NCBI GenBank assembly: GCA_963751795.1
Contig: CAVVVI010000003.1
Location: 324,309-388,308, forward strand
Length of the DNA stretch: 64,000 nt
Reading direction: 5' to 3'
Source of the DNA: BOG-908 sp963751795
Lineage (GTDB): Bacteria > Pseudomonadota > Alphaproteobacteria > Acetobacterales > Acetobacteraceae
Shown here: piece by piece, positions 25,153 through 33,453 of the stretch
How the letters are laid out: each line of letters begins with the position of its first letter
Numbering within the stretch: the first letter of the stretch is position 1
Notes under the pieces: generated by a model
Database searches by the model: none
Told to the model about the DNA's origin: nothing
Seen by the model: the letters and a program-made list of their open reading frames with translations, nothing else
Program-made: the position numbers and the translations under genes

Positions 25153-25164
25153 GGAGCGCGCACC

Positions 25165-25563
25165 ATGTCGCTATCCGATCCGCTGGGTGACATGCTCACC
25201 CGCATCCGCAACGCCCAGGGCAGCCGTCATGCGTCCTGCGTGTCGCCGGCCAGCAAGCTGCGCGCCAACGTCCTCGACGTTCTCAAGCGCGAGGGCTACA
25301 TCCGCGGCTTCTCCGCCGAGGAGCTGCGCCCCGGCGTGGCGCAATTGCGCATCGAGCTGAAATACGCCGAAGGCGAGCCGGTGATCAAAGAGATCCACCG
25401 CGTCTCCAAGCCGGGCCGCCGCGTCTACTCCAAGATCCAGGAGCTGCCGCGCGTCTATGCCGGGCTGGGCGTATCCATCCTGTCCACGCCCCGCGGCGTG
25501 CTGAGCGATGCCGAGGCCCGCGCTGCCAATGTTGGCGGCGAAGTTCTCTGCCGCGTGTTCTGA
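25165..25563 (+). CDS. rpsH: 30S ribosomal protein S8
   Basis: A 132-residue S8, central-domain 16S rRNA binder that in E. coli also represses the spc operon. It begins MSLSDPLGDMLTRIRNAQGS; VSKPGRRVYSKIQELPRVYA and GLGVSILSTPRGVLSDAEAR are conserved. 12 bases after rpsN. Confidence 0.98.
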   Translation: MSLSDPLGDMLTRIRNAQGSRHASCVSPASKLRANVLDVLKREGYIRGFSAEELRPGVAQLRIELKYAEGEPVIKEIHRVSKPGRRVYSKIQELPRVYAGLGVSILSTPRGVLSDAEARAANVGGEVLCRVF

Positions 25564-25576
25564 GGAGACAGAAACA

Positions 25577-26110
25577 ATGTCTCGCGTAGGCAAATACCCG
25601 GTCGACGTGCCGGCCGGCGTCACCATCGGCATCGTCGATAACATCCTGATCGCCACCGGCAAGCTCGGCGAGCTGCGCCTGCCGCTGACCGATCACGTGG
25701 AAACCACCGTCGAAGGCGCCAAGGTCAGCGTCAAGCCGCGCAGCAACGTGGCGCAGGCCCGCATGATGTGGGGCACCACGCGCGCCAACATCGCCAACAT
25801 GATCCGCGGCGTCTCCACCGGCTACGCCAAGACAATGGAGATCACCGGCACCGGCTACCGTGCCAGCGTCCAGGGTACCAATCTGGTGATCAATCTGGGC
25901 TTCAGCCACGATGTGGTCTATCCGGTGCCGCCCGGCATCACCATCACCACGCCGCGCCCCACCGCCATCACCGTCACCGGCGTCGATAAGCGCCTGGTCG
26001 GCCAGGTCGCGGCAGAAATCCGCGGCTATCGCCCGCCGGAGCCCTACAAGGGCAAGGGCGTGCGCTACGACAACGAGACGATCCGCCGCAAGGAAGGTAA
26101 AAAGAAGTGA
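25577..26110 (+). CDS. rplF: 50S ribosomal protein L6
   Basis: A 177-residue L6 of two homologous domains, near the GTPase centre and sarcin-ricin loop. Starts MSRVGKYPVDVPAGVTIGIV (ATG 25577; the open frame runs earlier into rpsH). The C-terminal domain has GFSHDVVYPVPPGITI and the signature PEPYKGKGVRYDNETIRRKE. Its stop overlaps the GTG start of rplR. Confidence 0.98.
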   Translation: MSRVGKYPVDVPAGVTIGIVDNILIATGKLGELRLPLTDHVETTVEGAKVSVKPRSNVAQARMMWGTTRANIANMIRGVSTGYAKTMEITGTGYRASVQGTNLVINLGFSHDVVYPVPPGITITTPRPTAITVTGVDKRLVGQVAAEIRGYRPPEPYKGKGVRYDNETIRRKEGKKK

Positions 26111-26469
26111 GCGCCCGAGTGGATCTCCGGCAGCGCCGGCGCGAGCGCCTGCGCTTCCAGCTGCGGCAGAAATCGGTCGGGCGCCCGCGCCTCTCCGTCT
26201 TCCGGTCGGGCAAGCACATTTACGCCCAGGTCATCGACGATGCGGCCGGCCGCACGCTGGCGGCAGCCTCCACGTTGGACGCCAGCCTGCGCGAGGGCCT
26301 GCGCACCGGTGCCGACAAGGCAGCCGCCGGCCTGGTCGGCAAGCTGGTCGCCGAACGGGCGCTGGCCGCCGGCGTCACCGCCGTGGTGTTCGATCGCGGC
26401 TCCTATATCTATCATGGCCGCGTGCGAGCGCTGGCCGAAGCCGCCCGTGAGGGCGGATTGTCCTTCTAA
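26107..26469 (+). CDS. rplR: 50S ribosomal protein L18
   Basis: A 120-residue L18, which with L5 carries 5S rRNA into the central protuberance. Arg-rich N-terminus (VDLRQRRRERLRFQLRQKS), then RPRLSVFRSGKHIYAQVIDD and the C-terminal AVVFDRGSYIYHGRVRALAE. GTG start overlapping the rplF stop (GTGA). Confidence 0.97.
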   Translation: MSARVDLRQRRRERLRFQLRQKSVGRPRLSVFRSGKHIYAQVIDDAAGRTLAAASTLDASLREGLRTGADKAAAGLVGKLVAERALAAGVTAVVFDRGSYIYHGRVRALAEAAREGGLSF

Positions 26470-26480
26470 GGGGAAGCGAA

Positions 26481-27089
26481 ATGGCACGTGAAGCCAGAGA
26501 AGGCGGCGGCGGTGACCGCGGCCGCCGTGGCGACCGCCGCGATGCCCCGCGCGACCGGGACGGCGGCGACGAGTTGATCGACAAGCTTGTCACCATCAAC
26601 CGCGTCGCCAAGGTGGTGAAGGGCGGGCGTCGCTTTGCGTTCGCCGCCCTCGTCGTCGTCGGCGACCAGAAAGGCCGCGTCGGCTACGGCGCCGGCAAGG
26701 CACGCGAAGTGCCCGAGGCCATCCGCAAGGCCACCGAGCGCGCCAAGCGCACGATGATCCGCGTGCCGATGAAGGAAGGCCGCACGCTGCACCACGACAG
26801 CTACGGCCATTTCGGCGCCGGCAAGGTGATCCTGCGCACGGCGGCTGCCGGCACCGGCATCATCGCCGGCGGCCCGATGCGCGCCGTCTTCGAATCGCTC
26901 GGCATCGGTGACGTGGTCGCCAAGTCGCTCGGCAGCCGCAACCCGCACAACATGGTCAAGGCCACGTTCGCGGCGCTGTCGGCCGCCGCCAGCCCGCGCT
27001 CGGTCGCCACCCGCCGCGGCAAGAAGGTCAACGACATCCTCGGCAAGCGCGACGCCGCGCCGGCGCAGGAGGGTGTGGCCGATGTCTGA
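26481..27089 (+). CDS. rpsE: 30S ribosomal protein S5
   Basis: A 202-residue S5, forming part of the mRNA entry site and affecting accuracy. A charged Arg/Gly/Asp N-terminal extension of about 30 residues (MAREAREGGGGDRGRRGDRR) precedes the conserved VTINRVAKVVKGGRRFAFAA and GRVGYGAGKAREVPEAIRKA. Its stop overlaps the rpmD start. Confidence 0.98.
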   Translation: MAREAREGGGGDRGRRGDRRDAPRDRDGGDELIDKLVTINRVAKVVKGGRRFAFAALVVVGDQKGRVGYGAGKAREVPEAIRKATERAKRTMIRVPMKEGRTLHHDSYGHFGAGKVILRTAAAGTGIIAGGPMRAVFESLGIGDVVAKSLGSRNPHNMVKATFAALSAAASPRSVATRRGKKVNDILGKRDAAPAQEGVADV

Positions 27090-27279
27090 TACCGCGAAAA
27101 AGACGGTCCGCGTCACCCAGACCGGGTCGCCGATCGGCCGCAAGCCGGGCCAGCGCGAGACGCTGATCGGGCTGGGCCTCACCAAGATTCGCGGCTCGCG
27201 GGTGCTGGAAGACACGCCCTCGATCCGCGGCATGATCCGCAAGGTCGCGCACCTCGTGCGCGTCGATGAGAGCATCTGA
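27082..27279 (+). CDS. rpmD: 50S ribosomal protein L30
   Basis: A 65-residue L30. Core: VRVTQTGSPIGRKPGQRETL then IGLGLTKIRGSRVLEDTPSI and the C-terminal IRKVAHLVRVDE. ATG 27082 overlaps the rpsE stop; rplO starts one base after its own stop. Confidence 0.97.
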   Translation: MSDTAKKTVRVTQTGSPIGRKPGQRETLIGLGLTKIRGSRVLEDTPSIRGMIRKVAHLVRVDESI

Positions 27280-27280
27280 G

Positions 27281-27787
27281 ATGAGCACCCCGCAACTCAA
27301 GCTGAACGATCTGCGCGACAATCCCGGCGCACGGCCCAAGTTCAAGCGCCTCGGCCGCGGCATCGGCTCGGGCAAGGGCAAGACGTCCGGCAAGGGCGTC
27401 AAGGGACAGAAGGCCCGCGAGGGCGTGGCGCTGAACGGCTTCGAAGGCGGCCAGCTGCCGATCTATCGCCGCCTGCCCAAGCGCGGCTTCCACAACCTGT
27501 TCCGCGTCGAACACGCGGCTGTCAACCTGTCGGCGATCGGCAAGGCCATCGAATCCGGCCGCCTGGCCGCCGATGCGCCCGTCACCGAAGCCAGCCTGCG
27601 CGACGCCGGCCTGGTCCGCGGCGGCAAGGCGGCACTCGGCGTGCGCCTGCTGGCCAAGGGCACGATCGCCCACGCGCTGCACATCACCGTCACCGGCGCC
27701 TCGGCCGCGGCCCGCGCCGCCGTCGAAGCGGCCGGCGGCTCGGTCACCACCACGGCCACCCCGGCCGCCGAGCCCGCCGCAGAGTAG
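27281..27787 (+). CDS. rplO: 50S ribosomal protein L15
   Basis: A 168-residue L15, a late assembly protein. The N-terminal glycine/basic tail includes KRLGRGIGSGKGKTSGKGVK, followed by EGGQLPIYRRLPKRGFHNL. The C-terminus ends in a low-complexity Ala/Thr/Pro tail (TTTATPAAEPAAE). ATG 27281; secY lies 157 bases downstream beyond two hairpins. Confidence 0.97.
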   Translation: MSTPQLKLNDLRDNPGARPKFKRLGRGIGSGKGKTSGKGVKGQKAREGVALNGFEGGQLPIYRRLPKRGFHNLFRVEHAAVNLSAIGKAIESGRLAADAPVTEASLRDAGLVRGGKAALGVRLLAKGTIAHALHITVTGASAAARAAVEAAGGSVTTTATPAAEPAAE

Positions 27788-27793
27788 TCCGCA

Positions 27794-27880
27794 CGGCCTG
27801 CCCCTCCACGGGGCAGGCCGGCGCGCACTGCCACCGCCCGCCGCCGGCCGGCCGGAGCGGCTTTGCACCACGCTCCGGCC
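27794..27880 (+). terminator. Two GC-rich hairpins between rplO and secY
   Basis: CGGCCTGCCCC-TCCAC-GGGGCAGGCCG (27794-27820) is a perfect 11-base stem. GGCCGGAGCG...CGCTCCGGCC (27850-27880) is a perfect 10-base stem followed only by TTGCC. Neither has a proper T-tract, so they may be partial terminators, RNA processing or stability elements that lower secY expression relative to the ribosomal genes. Function is inferred. Confidence 0.45.
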
Positions 27881-27944
27881 TTGCCGTAGAGTAACGCCAG
27901 GCACGAGATAGCCCGCCTCTCTCTTCCAGGGATCAAGCGCCACC

Positions 27945-29315
27945 ATGGCCTCCGCAGCCGAGCAGCTCGCCTCCTCCTTCAGCCTCGGCTCCTTCTCCAA
28001 GGCCACCGAGCTGCGCAAGCGCATCTGGTTCACGCTCACCGCGCTCATCGTGTACCGCATCGGCACCTACATCCCCGTCCCGGGCGTGGATGCCTCGGTC
28101 ATGGCCGAGATGATGCACCGCAACGGCGGCGGCTTCCTCGGCATGTTCGACATGTTCAGCGGCGGCGCACTCGGCCGCATGACCGTCTTCGCGCTCGCCA
28201 TCATGCCGTATATCAGCGCCAGCATCATCATCCAGCTGATGACCACCGCGATCCCGACGCTGGAGACGCTGAAGAAAGAGGGTGAGTCCGGCCGCAAGAA
28301 GCTCAACCAATACACCCGCTACCTCACCGTGCTGATCGCCCTGTTCCAGGCCTACGGCATTGCCGTGGGGCTCGAGACGTTCCACGGCAATTCCGGCCCC
28401 GCGGTCATCGATCCTGGCCTGTATTTCCGCGCCTCCTGCGTCGTCACGCTGGTGGGCGGCACGATGTTCCTGATGTGGCTGGGCGAGCAGATCACCGCGC
28501 GCGGCATCGGCAACGGCATCAGCCTGATCATCTTCGCCGGCATCGTCGCCAACCTGCCGCAAAGCATCGGCCAGCTGCTCGAACTGGGCCGCACCGGCGC
28601 CATCTCGCCCTTCTTCATCGTCGCCGTGCTGGTGGGCGGTGCCGCGGTGATCGCCTTCATCGTCTTCATGGAACGCGCCCAGCGCCGGGTGATGATCCAG
28701 TATCCCAAGCGCCAGGTCGGCAGCCGCATGTTCGGCGGCGACAGCACACACATGCCGCTCAAGGTGAACACCGCCGGCGTCATCCCGCCGATCTTCGCCA
28801 GCTCCATCCTGCTGGTCCCGGTCACCATCGCCGGCTTTTCGGCCAACGTCACCGCACCGGCCTGGGTGCCGCACTGGCTCAGCACCGGCCTCTCTAGCGT
28901 CGCCGGCCAGCTCTCCCGCGGCGCCCCGCTCTATCTGCTCACCTACGCCGTCTTCATCATCTTCTTCTCGTATTTCTACACGGCCATCGTGTTCAATCCG
29001 GAGGAGACGGCCGACAACCTCAAGAAATACGGCGGCTTCATTCCCGGCATCCGCCCGGGCGCCAACACCGCGGGCTATTTCGACCACATCCTGGTCCGCC
29101 TCACCACGATCGGCGCGCTCTATCTGGTTGCCGTCTGCCTGCTGCCGCAGATGCTCATCACCAAATACGGCCTGCCCTTCTCGCTCGGCGGCACCAGCCT
29201 GATGATCATCGTATCGGTGACCATGGACACCATCACGCAGATGCAATCCCACCTCATCGCCCATCAATATGAAGGGCTGATTCGCAAGAACCGCGTGAAG
29301 GGCCGCGGCCGGTGA
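27945..29315 (+). CDS. secY: Protein translocase subunit SecY
   Basis: A 456-residue inner-membrane protein, the pore of the Sec translocon, with about ten membrane segments. Signatures: RIGTYIPVPGVD (first helix region), GGGFLGMFDMFSGGALGRMT (plug region) and FALAIMPYISASIIIQLMTT (helix 2). The cytoplasmic loop LVPVTIAGFSANV-FFSYFYTAIVFNPEETADNL is typical. Its stop overlaps the GTG of adk. secE is not in this window. Confidence 0.98.
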   Translation: MASAAEQLASSFSLGSFSKATELRKRIWFTLTALIVYRIGTYIPVPGVDASVMAEMMHRNGGGFLGMFDMFSGGALGRMTVFALAIMPYISASIIIQLMTTAIPTLETLKKEGESGRKKLNQYTRYLTVLIALFQAYGIAVGLETFHGNSGPAVIDPGLYFRASCVVTLVGGTMFLMWLGEQITARGIGNGISLIIFAGIVANLPQSIGQLLELGRTGAISPFFIVAVLVGGAAVIAFIVFMERAQRRVMIQYPKRQVGSRMFGGDSTHMPLKVNTAGVIPPIFASSILLVPVTIAGFSANVTAPAWVPHWLSTGLSSVAGQLSRGAPLYLLTYAVFIIFFSYFYTAIVFNPEETADNLKKYGGFIPGIRPGANTAGYFDHILVRLTTIGALYLVAVCLLPQMLITKYGLPFSLGGTSLMIIVSVTMDTITQMQSHLIAHQYEGLIRKNRVKGRGR

Positions 29316-29989
29316 ACCTGATCCTGCTTGGCCCGCCAGGGGCGGGGAAGGGGACGCAAGCCAAGCGCCTGGAGATCGCCCACCGCATCGCCCAGATCTC
29401 GACCGGCGACATGCTGCGCGCCGAAGTCGCCGCGGGCACCGCCATCGGCCAGCGCGCCAAGGCCATCATGGAATCCGGCGCCCTGGTGCCCGACAGCCTG
29501 ATCATCGCCATGCTCGCCACCCGCCTACGCCAGCCCGACTGCGCGCAGGGCTTCATCCTGGACGGCTTCCCGCGCACCGTGCCGCAGGCCGAAGCGCTCG
29601 ACGAAATGCTCGCCGGCATGGGCATCGGCCTCGATGCGGTGATCGAGCTGCGGGTGGACGACGCGGCGCTGGTGGACCGCATCGCCGGCCGCTTCACCTG
29701 TGCCAAATGCGGCGCCGGCTACCACGACAGCTTCCATCCCACGCGCACAGCCGGCATCTGCGACGTCTGCACCAGCCACGATTTCGTCCGCCGCGCCGAC
29801 GACCGCCGCGAGACGGTCGCCGCCCGCCTGCAAGCCTATCACGGCCAGACGGCGCCCATCCTGCCCCACTACGCCGCCCAGTCCCGCCTGCACACGGTGG
29901 ACGGCATGGCGGAGATGGATACGGTCACCGCCGCCATCGGCGCCATCCTGGCCACGCTGCCGGACAGGACCGCCATCGCGGCAAGTTGA
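29312..29989 (+). CDS. adk: Adenylate kinase
   Basis: A 225-residue kinase that interconverts ATP + AMP and 2 ADP. P-loop: LILLGPPGAGKGTQAKRLE (residues 3-21); AMP-binding ISTGDMLRAEV; LDGFPRTVPQAEAL. The LID domain has a structural zinc site, with CAKCG (about 130-134) and CDVC (about 150-153). GTG start overlapping secY. The secY-adk-rpsM order is standard in alphaproteobacteria. A 157-base gap follows. Confidence 0.98.
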   Translation: MNLILLGPPGAGKGTQAKRLEIAHRIAQISTGDMLRAEVAAGTAIGQRAKAIMESGALVPDSLIIAMLATRLRQPDCAQGFILDGFPRTVPQAEALDEMLAGMGIGLDAVIELRVDDAALVDRIAGRFTCAKCGAGYHDSFHPTRTAGICDVCTSHDFVRRADDRRETVAARLQAYHGQTAPILPHYAAQSRLHTVDGMAEMDTVTAAIGAILATLPDRTAIAAS

Positions 29990-30146
29990 TGAAAGCGCGT
30001 TGACTCGCAGCCGGGGGCGCTTTAAGTCCAGCCCCTCGGCACCGTCCCCACCAGGACGCGCGCCTCAATGCATTTCGGTGTATTAACCAGCCCTTTGGGG
30101 CGTTTATCACGCGGGGCCGCAAGGCGTCGCGGAGGGAGTGTCGGGC

Positions 30147-30524
30147 GTGGCGCGTATTGCCGGGGTAAACATTCCAACCAACAAGCGGGTGGTCATCAGC
30201 CTGCGCTACATCTTCGGCATCGGCCCCAAGAAGGCGCAGGACATCTGCACCAAGCTCGGCATCCCGGACGACCGTCGCGTCAACCAGCTGAGCGACGACG
30301 AGATCGTCCGCCTGCGCGAGACCATCGACCGCGACTACCGCGTCGAAGGCGATCTGCGCCGCGAGCTGGCCATGAACATCAAGCGCCTGATGGATCTCGG
30401 CTGCTACCGCGGCCTGCGGCATCGCCGCGGCCTGCCGGTGCGCGGCCAGCGCACCCACACCAACGCGCGCACCCGCAAGGGCAAGGCCGTCGCCATCGCC
30501 GGCAAGAAGAAGGTCACGAAGTAA
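30147..30524 (+). CDS. rpsM: 30S ribosomal protein S13
   Basis: A 125-residue S13 of the small-subunit head, contacting P-site tRNA and the 50S. I choose GTG 30147 because it gives the family start MARIAGVNIPTNKRVVISLR and sits 10 bases after GGAGGG (30131-30136); the earlier GTG at 30138 is almost on top of that site. Conserved: FGIGPKKAQDICTKLGIP and the tail RGLPVRGQRTHTNARTRKGK. Stop and next start overlap (TAATG). Confidence 0.96.
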   Translation: MARIAGVNIPTNKRVVISLRYIFGIGPKKAQDICTKLGIPDDRRVNQLSDDEIVRLRETIDRDYRVEGDLRRELAMNIKRLMDLGCYRGLRHRRGLPVRGQRTHTNARTRKGKAVAIAGKKKVTK

Positions 30525-30916
30525 TGGCAAAGCCGGCCACCGCACGCCCGAAGCGCAAGGAGCGCAAGAACATCATCTCGGGCGTCGCCCACGTGATGGC
30601 GTCGTTCAACAACACCATGATCACCATCACCGACGCGCAGGGCAATACCATCGCCTGGTCGTCCAGCGGCAGCCAGGGCTTCAAGGGCAGCCGCAAATCG
30701 ACCCCCTACGCCGCCCAGGTCGCCGCCGAGGATGCCGGCAAGAAGGCCCGCGAGCACGGCATGGAGACGCTCGACATCGAGGTGAGCGGGCCCGGCTCGG
30801 GCCGCGAGAGTGCGCTGCGTGCCCTGCAGGCGGTCGGCTTCTCGATCACCGCCATCCGCGACATGACGCCGATCCCGCATAACGGCTGCCGCCCGCGCAA
30901 GCGCCGGCGCGTCTAG
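30524..30916 (+). CDS. rpsK: 30S ribosomal protein S11
   Basis: A 130-residue S11 on the platform, near the Shine-Dalgarno helix. Core: SGVAHVMASFNNTMITITDA then GSRKSTPYAAQVAAEDAGKK-type sequence (here KGSRKSTPYAAQVAAEDAGK) and the C-terminal RDMTPIPHNGCRPRKRRRV. It starts at ATG 30524, sharing one base with the rpsM stop. A 119-base gap leads to rpoA. Confidence 0.98.
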   Translation: MAKPATARPKRKERKNIISGVAHVMASFNNTMITITDAQGNTIAWSSSGSQGFKGSRKSTPYAAQVAAEDAGKKAREHGMETLDIEVSGPGSGRESALRALQAVGFSITAIRDMTPIPHNGCRPRKRRRV

Positions 30917-31035
30917 CCTTCGCGGCGCGTCCGCCAGCTTCCAGCCTCAGTTGTCAGTCGTCTGATTGGCTGCGGCGGGCAGCTTTTTTCCGATGACTGG
31001 CAGCCCCGGCTGGCAGCGACCTGAGAGGTAGTAGA

Positions 31036-32055
31036 GTGGTTATCCAGAGGAACTGGCAGTCGCTGATCAAGCCGGAGAAGCTGGAAGTCGAGCCCGGCAC
31101 CGATCCGCACCGCATCGCCACCGTCGTCGCCGAACCGCTGGAGCGCGGCTTCGGCATGACGCTCGGCAATGCCATCCGCCGCATCCTGCTCAGCTCGCTG
31201 CAGGGCGCCGCCGTCACCGCGCTGCAGATCGACGGCGTCCTGCACGAGTTCAGCTCGGTCGCCGGCGTGCGTGAGGACGTGACCGACATCGTCCTCAACA
31301 TCAAGCAGCTGGCCCTGCGCATGCACGGCGAAGGCCCCAAGCGCATGACGCTGACGGCCACCGGCCCCGGCGAAGTCCGCGCCGGCCAGATCCAGGCCGG
31401 CCACGACATCGATATTATGAACCCCGACCTCGTCATCTGCACGCTCGACGAGGGCGCCAAGCTCGGCATGGAGCTCACCGTCCAGCTCGGCCGCGGCTAC
31501 GTGGCCGCCGCCGCCAACCGCCCCGAAGATGCGCCGATCGGCCTGATCCCGGTGGACGCCATCTACTCGCCGGTCCGCCGCGTCTCCTACAAGGTCGAAC
31601 CCACCCGCGTGGGCCAGGTGACCGACTACGACAAGCTCCTGCTCACGGTCGAGACCAACGGCGCCGTCGGCCCCGAAGATGCGGTGGCGCTCGCCGCCCG
31701 CATCCTGCAGGACCAGCTCAAGCTGTTCATCAACTTCGACGAGCCGCAGCAGGTCCGCGCCGAGGAGCAGCACGACGACCTGCCGTTCAACCGAAACCTT
31801 CTCCGCAAGGTGGACGAGCTCGAGCTGTCCGTCCGCTCGGCGAACTGCCTCAAGAACGACAACATCGTCTATATCGGCGACCTGGTGCAGAAGACCGAAC
31901 AGGAAATGCTGCGCACGCCGAATTTCGGCCGCAAGTCGCTCAACGAGATCAAGGAAGTGCTGACCAACATGGGGTTGGCGCTTGGGATGAATGTTTCCGG
32001 TTGGCCGCCTGAGAATATCGAGGATCTGGCCAAGCGTTTGGATGAACCGTTTTAG
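31036..32055 (+). CDS. rpoA: RNA polymerase alpha subunit
   Basis: A 339-residue alpha subunit. The N-terminal domain (VIQRNWQSLIKPEKLEVEPG, then EPLERGFGMTLGNAIRRILL) dimerises and nucleates the enzyme. The C-terminal domain (from about residue 255, with VRSANCLKNDNIVYIGDLVQ and TPNFGRKSLNEIKEVL) binds UP elements and activators. GTG start at 31036 giving MVIQRNWQS. An AT-rich repeat copy begins about 5 bases after the stop. Confidence 0.98.
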   Translation: MVIQRNWQSLIKPEKLEVEPGTDPHRIATVVAEPLERGFGMTLGNAIRRILLSSLQGAAVTALQIDGVLHEFSSVAGVREDVTDIVLNIKQLALRMHGEGPKRMTLTATGPGEVRAGQIQAGHDIDIMNPDLVICTLDEGAKLGMELTVQLGRGYVAAAANRPEDAPIGLIPVDAIYSPVRRVSYKVEPTRVGQVTDYDKLLLTVETNGAVGPEDAVALAARILQDQLKLFINFDEPQQVRAEEQHDDLPFNRNLLRKVDELELSVRSANCLKNDNIVYIGDLVQKTEQEMLRTPNFGRKSLNEIKEVLTNMGLALGMNVSGWPPENIEDLAKRLDEPF

Positions 32056-32059
32056 AGAG

Positions 32060-32185
32060 GAAGGCCTTCTTTTCTGAAGAAAAGAAGCAAAAAACTTTTG
32101 CCCCGCTGTCGCGCGCTCACCCAGCCAGCACCCGACAGAAGGCAAAAGTTTTTTGGTCCTTTTTTTCAAAAAAGGACTGCTTGCT
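32060..32185. repeat. AT-rich inverted-repeat element, copy C (rpoA/rplQ gap)
   Basis: Parts in order: hairpin CTTCTTTTC-TGAA-GAAAAGAAG (32066-32087); arm CAAAAAACTTTTG (32088-32100), identical to those in copies A and B; a spacer with CTGTCG and CGACAG; arm CAAAAGTTTTTTG (32143-32155), identical to copy A; and hairpin GTCC-T7-C-A6-GGAC (32156-32177), then TGCTTGC. Same orientation as copy A. It fills nearly all of the 146-base gap between rpoA and rplQ. Confidence 0.85.
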
Positions 32186-32201
32186 ACCTTAGGAGACCAA
32201 A

Positions 32202-32621
32202 ATGCGTCACGGCGTAGCCGGCCGAAAGCTCGGCGTTACTTCCACCCACCGCCTCGCCATGTTCCGCAACATGGCCGTCGCCCTGATCAAGCACGAGCAG
32301 ATCACCACCACGCTGCCCAAGGCCAAGGAGCTGCGTCCGGTTGCCGAGCGCCTGATCACGCTGGGCAAGCGCGGCGGCCTGCACGCCCGCCGTCAGGCCT
32401 ACGCCCAGCTGCGCGACGACACCATCGTCCGCAAGCTGTTCGACACGCTGGCCACCCGCTACAAGGCCCGCGCCGGCGGCTACACCCGCGTTATGAAGGC
32501 CGGCATGCGCTACGGCGATGCCGCCGACATGGCGGTGATCGAACTGGTGGACCGCGATCCCTCGGCCAAGGGCCAGGATAGCGGCCCGCGCCAGGAAATG
32601 CCGGAATCCGAAGCCGAATAG
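32202..32621 (+). CDS. rplQ: 50S ribosomal protein L17
   Basis: A 139-residue L17. Starts MRHGVAGRKLGVTSTHRLAM, with HEQITTTLPKAKELRPVAER, and the usual YTRVMKAGMRYGDAADMAVI. It has a Gln/Glu-rich C-terminal extension. Last gene of the supercluster; AGGAG precedes the ATG, and two terminator hairpins follow the stop. Confidence 0.98.
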   Translation: MRHGVAGRKLGVTSTHRLAMFRNMAVALIKHEQITTTLPKAKELRPVAERLITLGKRGGLHARRQAYAQLRDDTIVRKLFDTLATRYKARAGGYTRVMKAGMRYGDAADMAVIELVDRDPSAKGQDSGPRQEMPESEAE

Positions 32622-32632
32622 CCACGGGATAG

Positions 32633-32713
32633 AGCCGGGCCGCCATCGCGGTCCGGCTCCATCGGCTACTCAAAGCTGAACAACGGCCGGGAAGTGCAAA
32701 CTTCCCGGCCGTT
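32633..32713. terminator. Double terminator hairpins after rplQ, shared with convergent gene
   Basis: Hairpin 1 (32633-32658) has an 11-base stem around loop CCATC with one G-T pair. Hairpin 2 (32682-32713) is AACGGCCGGGAAG-TGCAAA-CTTCCCGGCCGTT, a perfect 13-base stem flanked by A and T on the two sides, so it can work on both strands. It lies between rplQ and the stop of the convergent gene at 32723. Confidence 0.75.
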
Positions 32714-32722
32714 TCGCGTCGC

Positions 32723-33286
32723 CTACTTCGGCGCGTCGGTGGCAGGTGCCGCCGGCGTTGCCGTCGAGCTGTCGGCCGGCGCAGCAGCGTCGGCCGCCTT
32801 GGTCTTCTTGGCCATGTGATGCGTCATCTTGTGATGCATCGGCGCATGGGCCTCCTGCTTCGCCGCGTCGGGGGTCGCCGGCGGGGTGAACGGCTTGTTG
32901 GTCTTGGCAGCGTTCAGGCTGGCGTCGTTGAGGTCCTCGACGGCCTTGTCGCCGGCCTTCGTGGGGGCCAGCTTGCCGCCCTTGTGCATCATCTTGTGAT
33001 GCATGGTCTTCTTCGCCTTCATCGGCTTGGCATCGGCCGAGGCTGCAGGCGCAGGCGCGCTCGCATCGGGGGCAGGGGCCGTCGGCGTCACGTCGGCCGG
33101 CGGGGTTGCAGGGGCCGGGGCCGGCGTTGCGGCCGGGGCTGCCGGGGCAGGTGCCGCCATCGGGGCGGCTGCCGGAGCGGCCGGCGACGTGGACGAGCTG
33201 GCCGGCGCCTGGGCAAAGGACGCGAACGGCAGGGAAGCGGCCGCCAGCGCCAGGAAGGTTGCTCCGAATAGATCTGTCTTACGCAC
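32723..33286 (-). CDS. Exported Ala/Pro-rich protein with Met/His motifs
   Basis: A 187-residue protein of unknown function. A signal peptide (RKTDLFGATFLALAAASLPF, then ASFAQA) suggests cleavage after SFA. A low-complexity Ala/Pro stretch (about residues 28-85) leads to two copies of a basic Met/His motif, TMHHKMMHKGGK and MHHKMTHHMAKKTK, separated by AVEDLNDASLNAAKTNKPFT. The His/Met content could bind copper or another metal, which is inference only. GTG start at 33286 is set by AAAGGAG seven bases upstream. Convergent with rplQ and divergent from rarA. Confidence 0.7.
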   Translation of the reverse strand: MRKTDLFGATFLALAAASLPFASFAQAPASSSTSPAAPAAAPMAAPAPAAPAATPAPAPATPPADVTPTAPAPDASAPAPAASADAKPMKAKKTMHHKMMHKGGKLAPTKAGDKAVEDLNDASLNAAKTNKPFTPPATPDAAKQEAHAPMHHKMTHHMAKKTKAADAAAPADSSTATPAAPATDAPK

Positions 33287-33453
33287 GGCTGAACTCCTTT
33301 GGTGGTTCGCACAGACACGGCGCATTCCGGTCTGTGTCCATAACAACTCACACGTGGCAAGGTCGCATCGTGAAGGCAAGTCACAGCCGGCGGCGCGGCA
33401 CATTCGCCGCAACCTGTGGCGAAACTGATGCACATTGACGGCGTGGTCCACGC

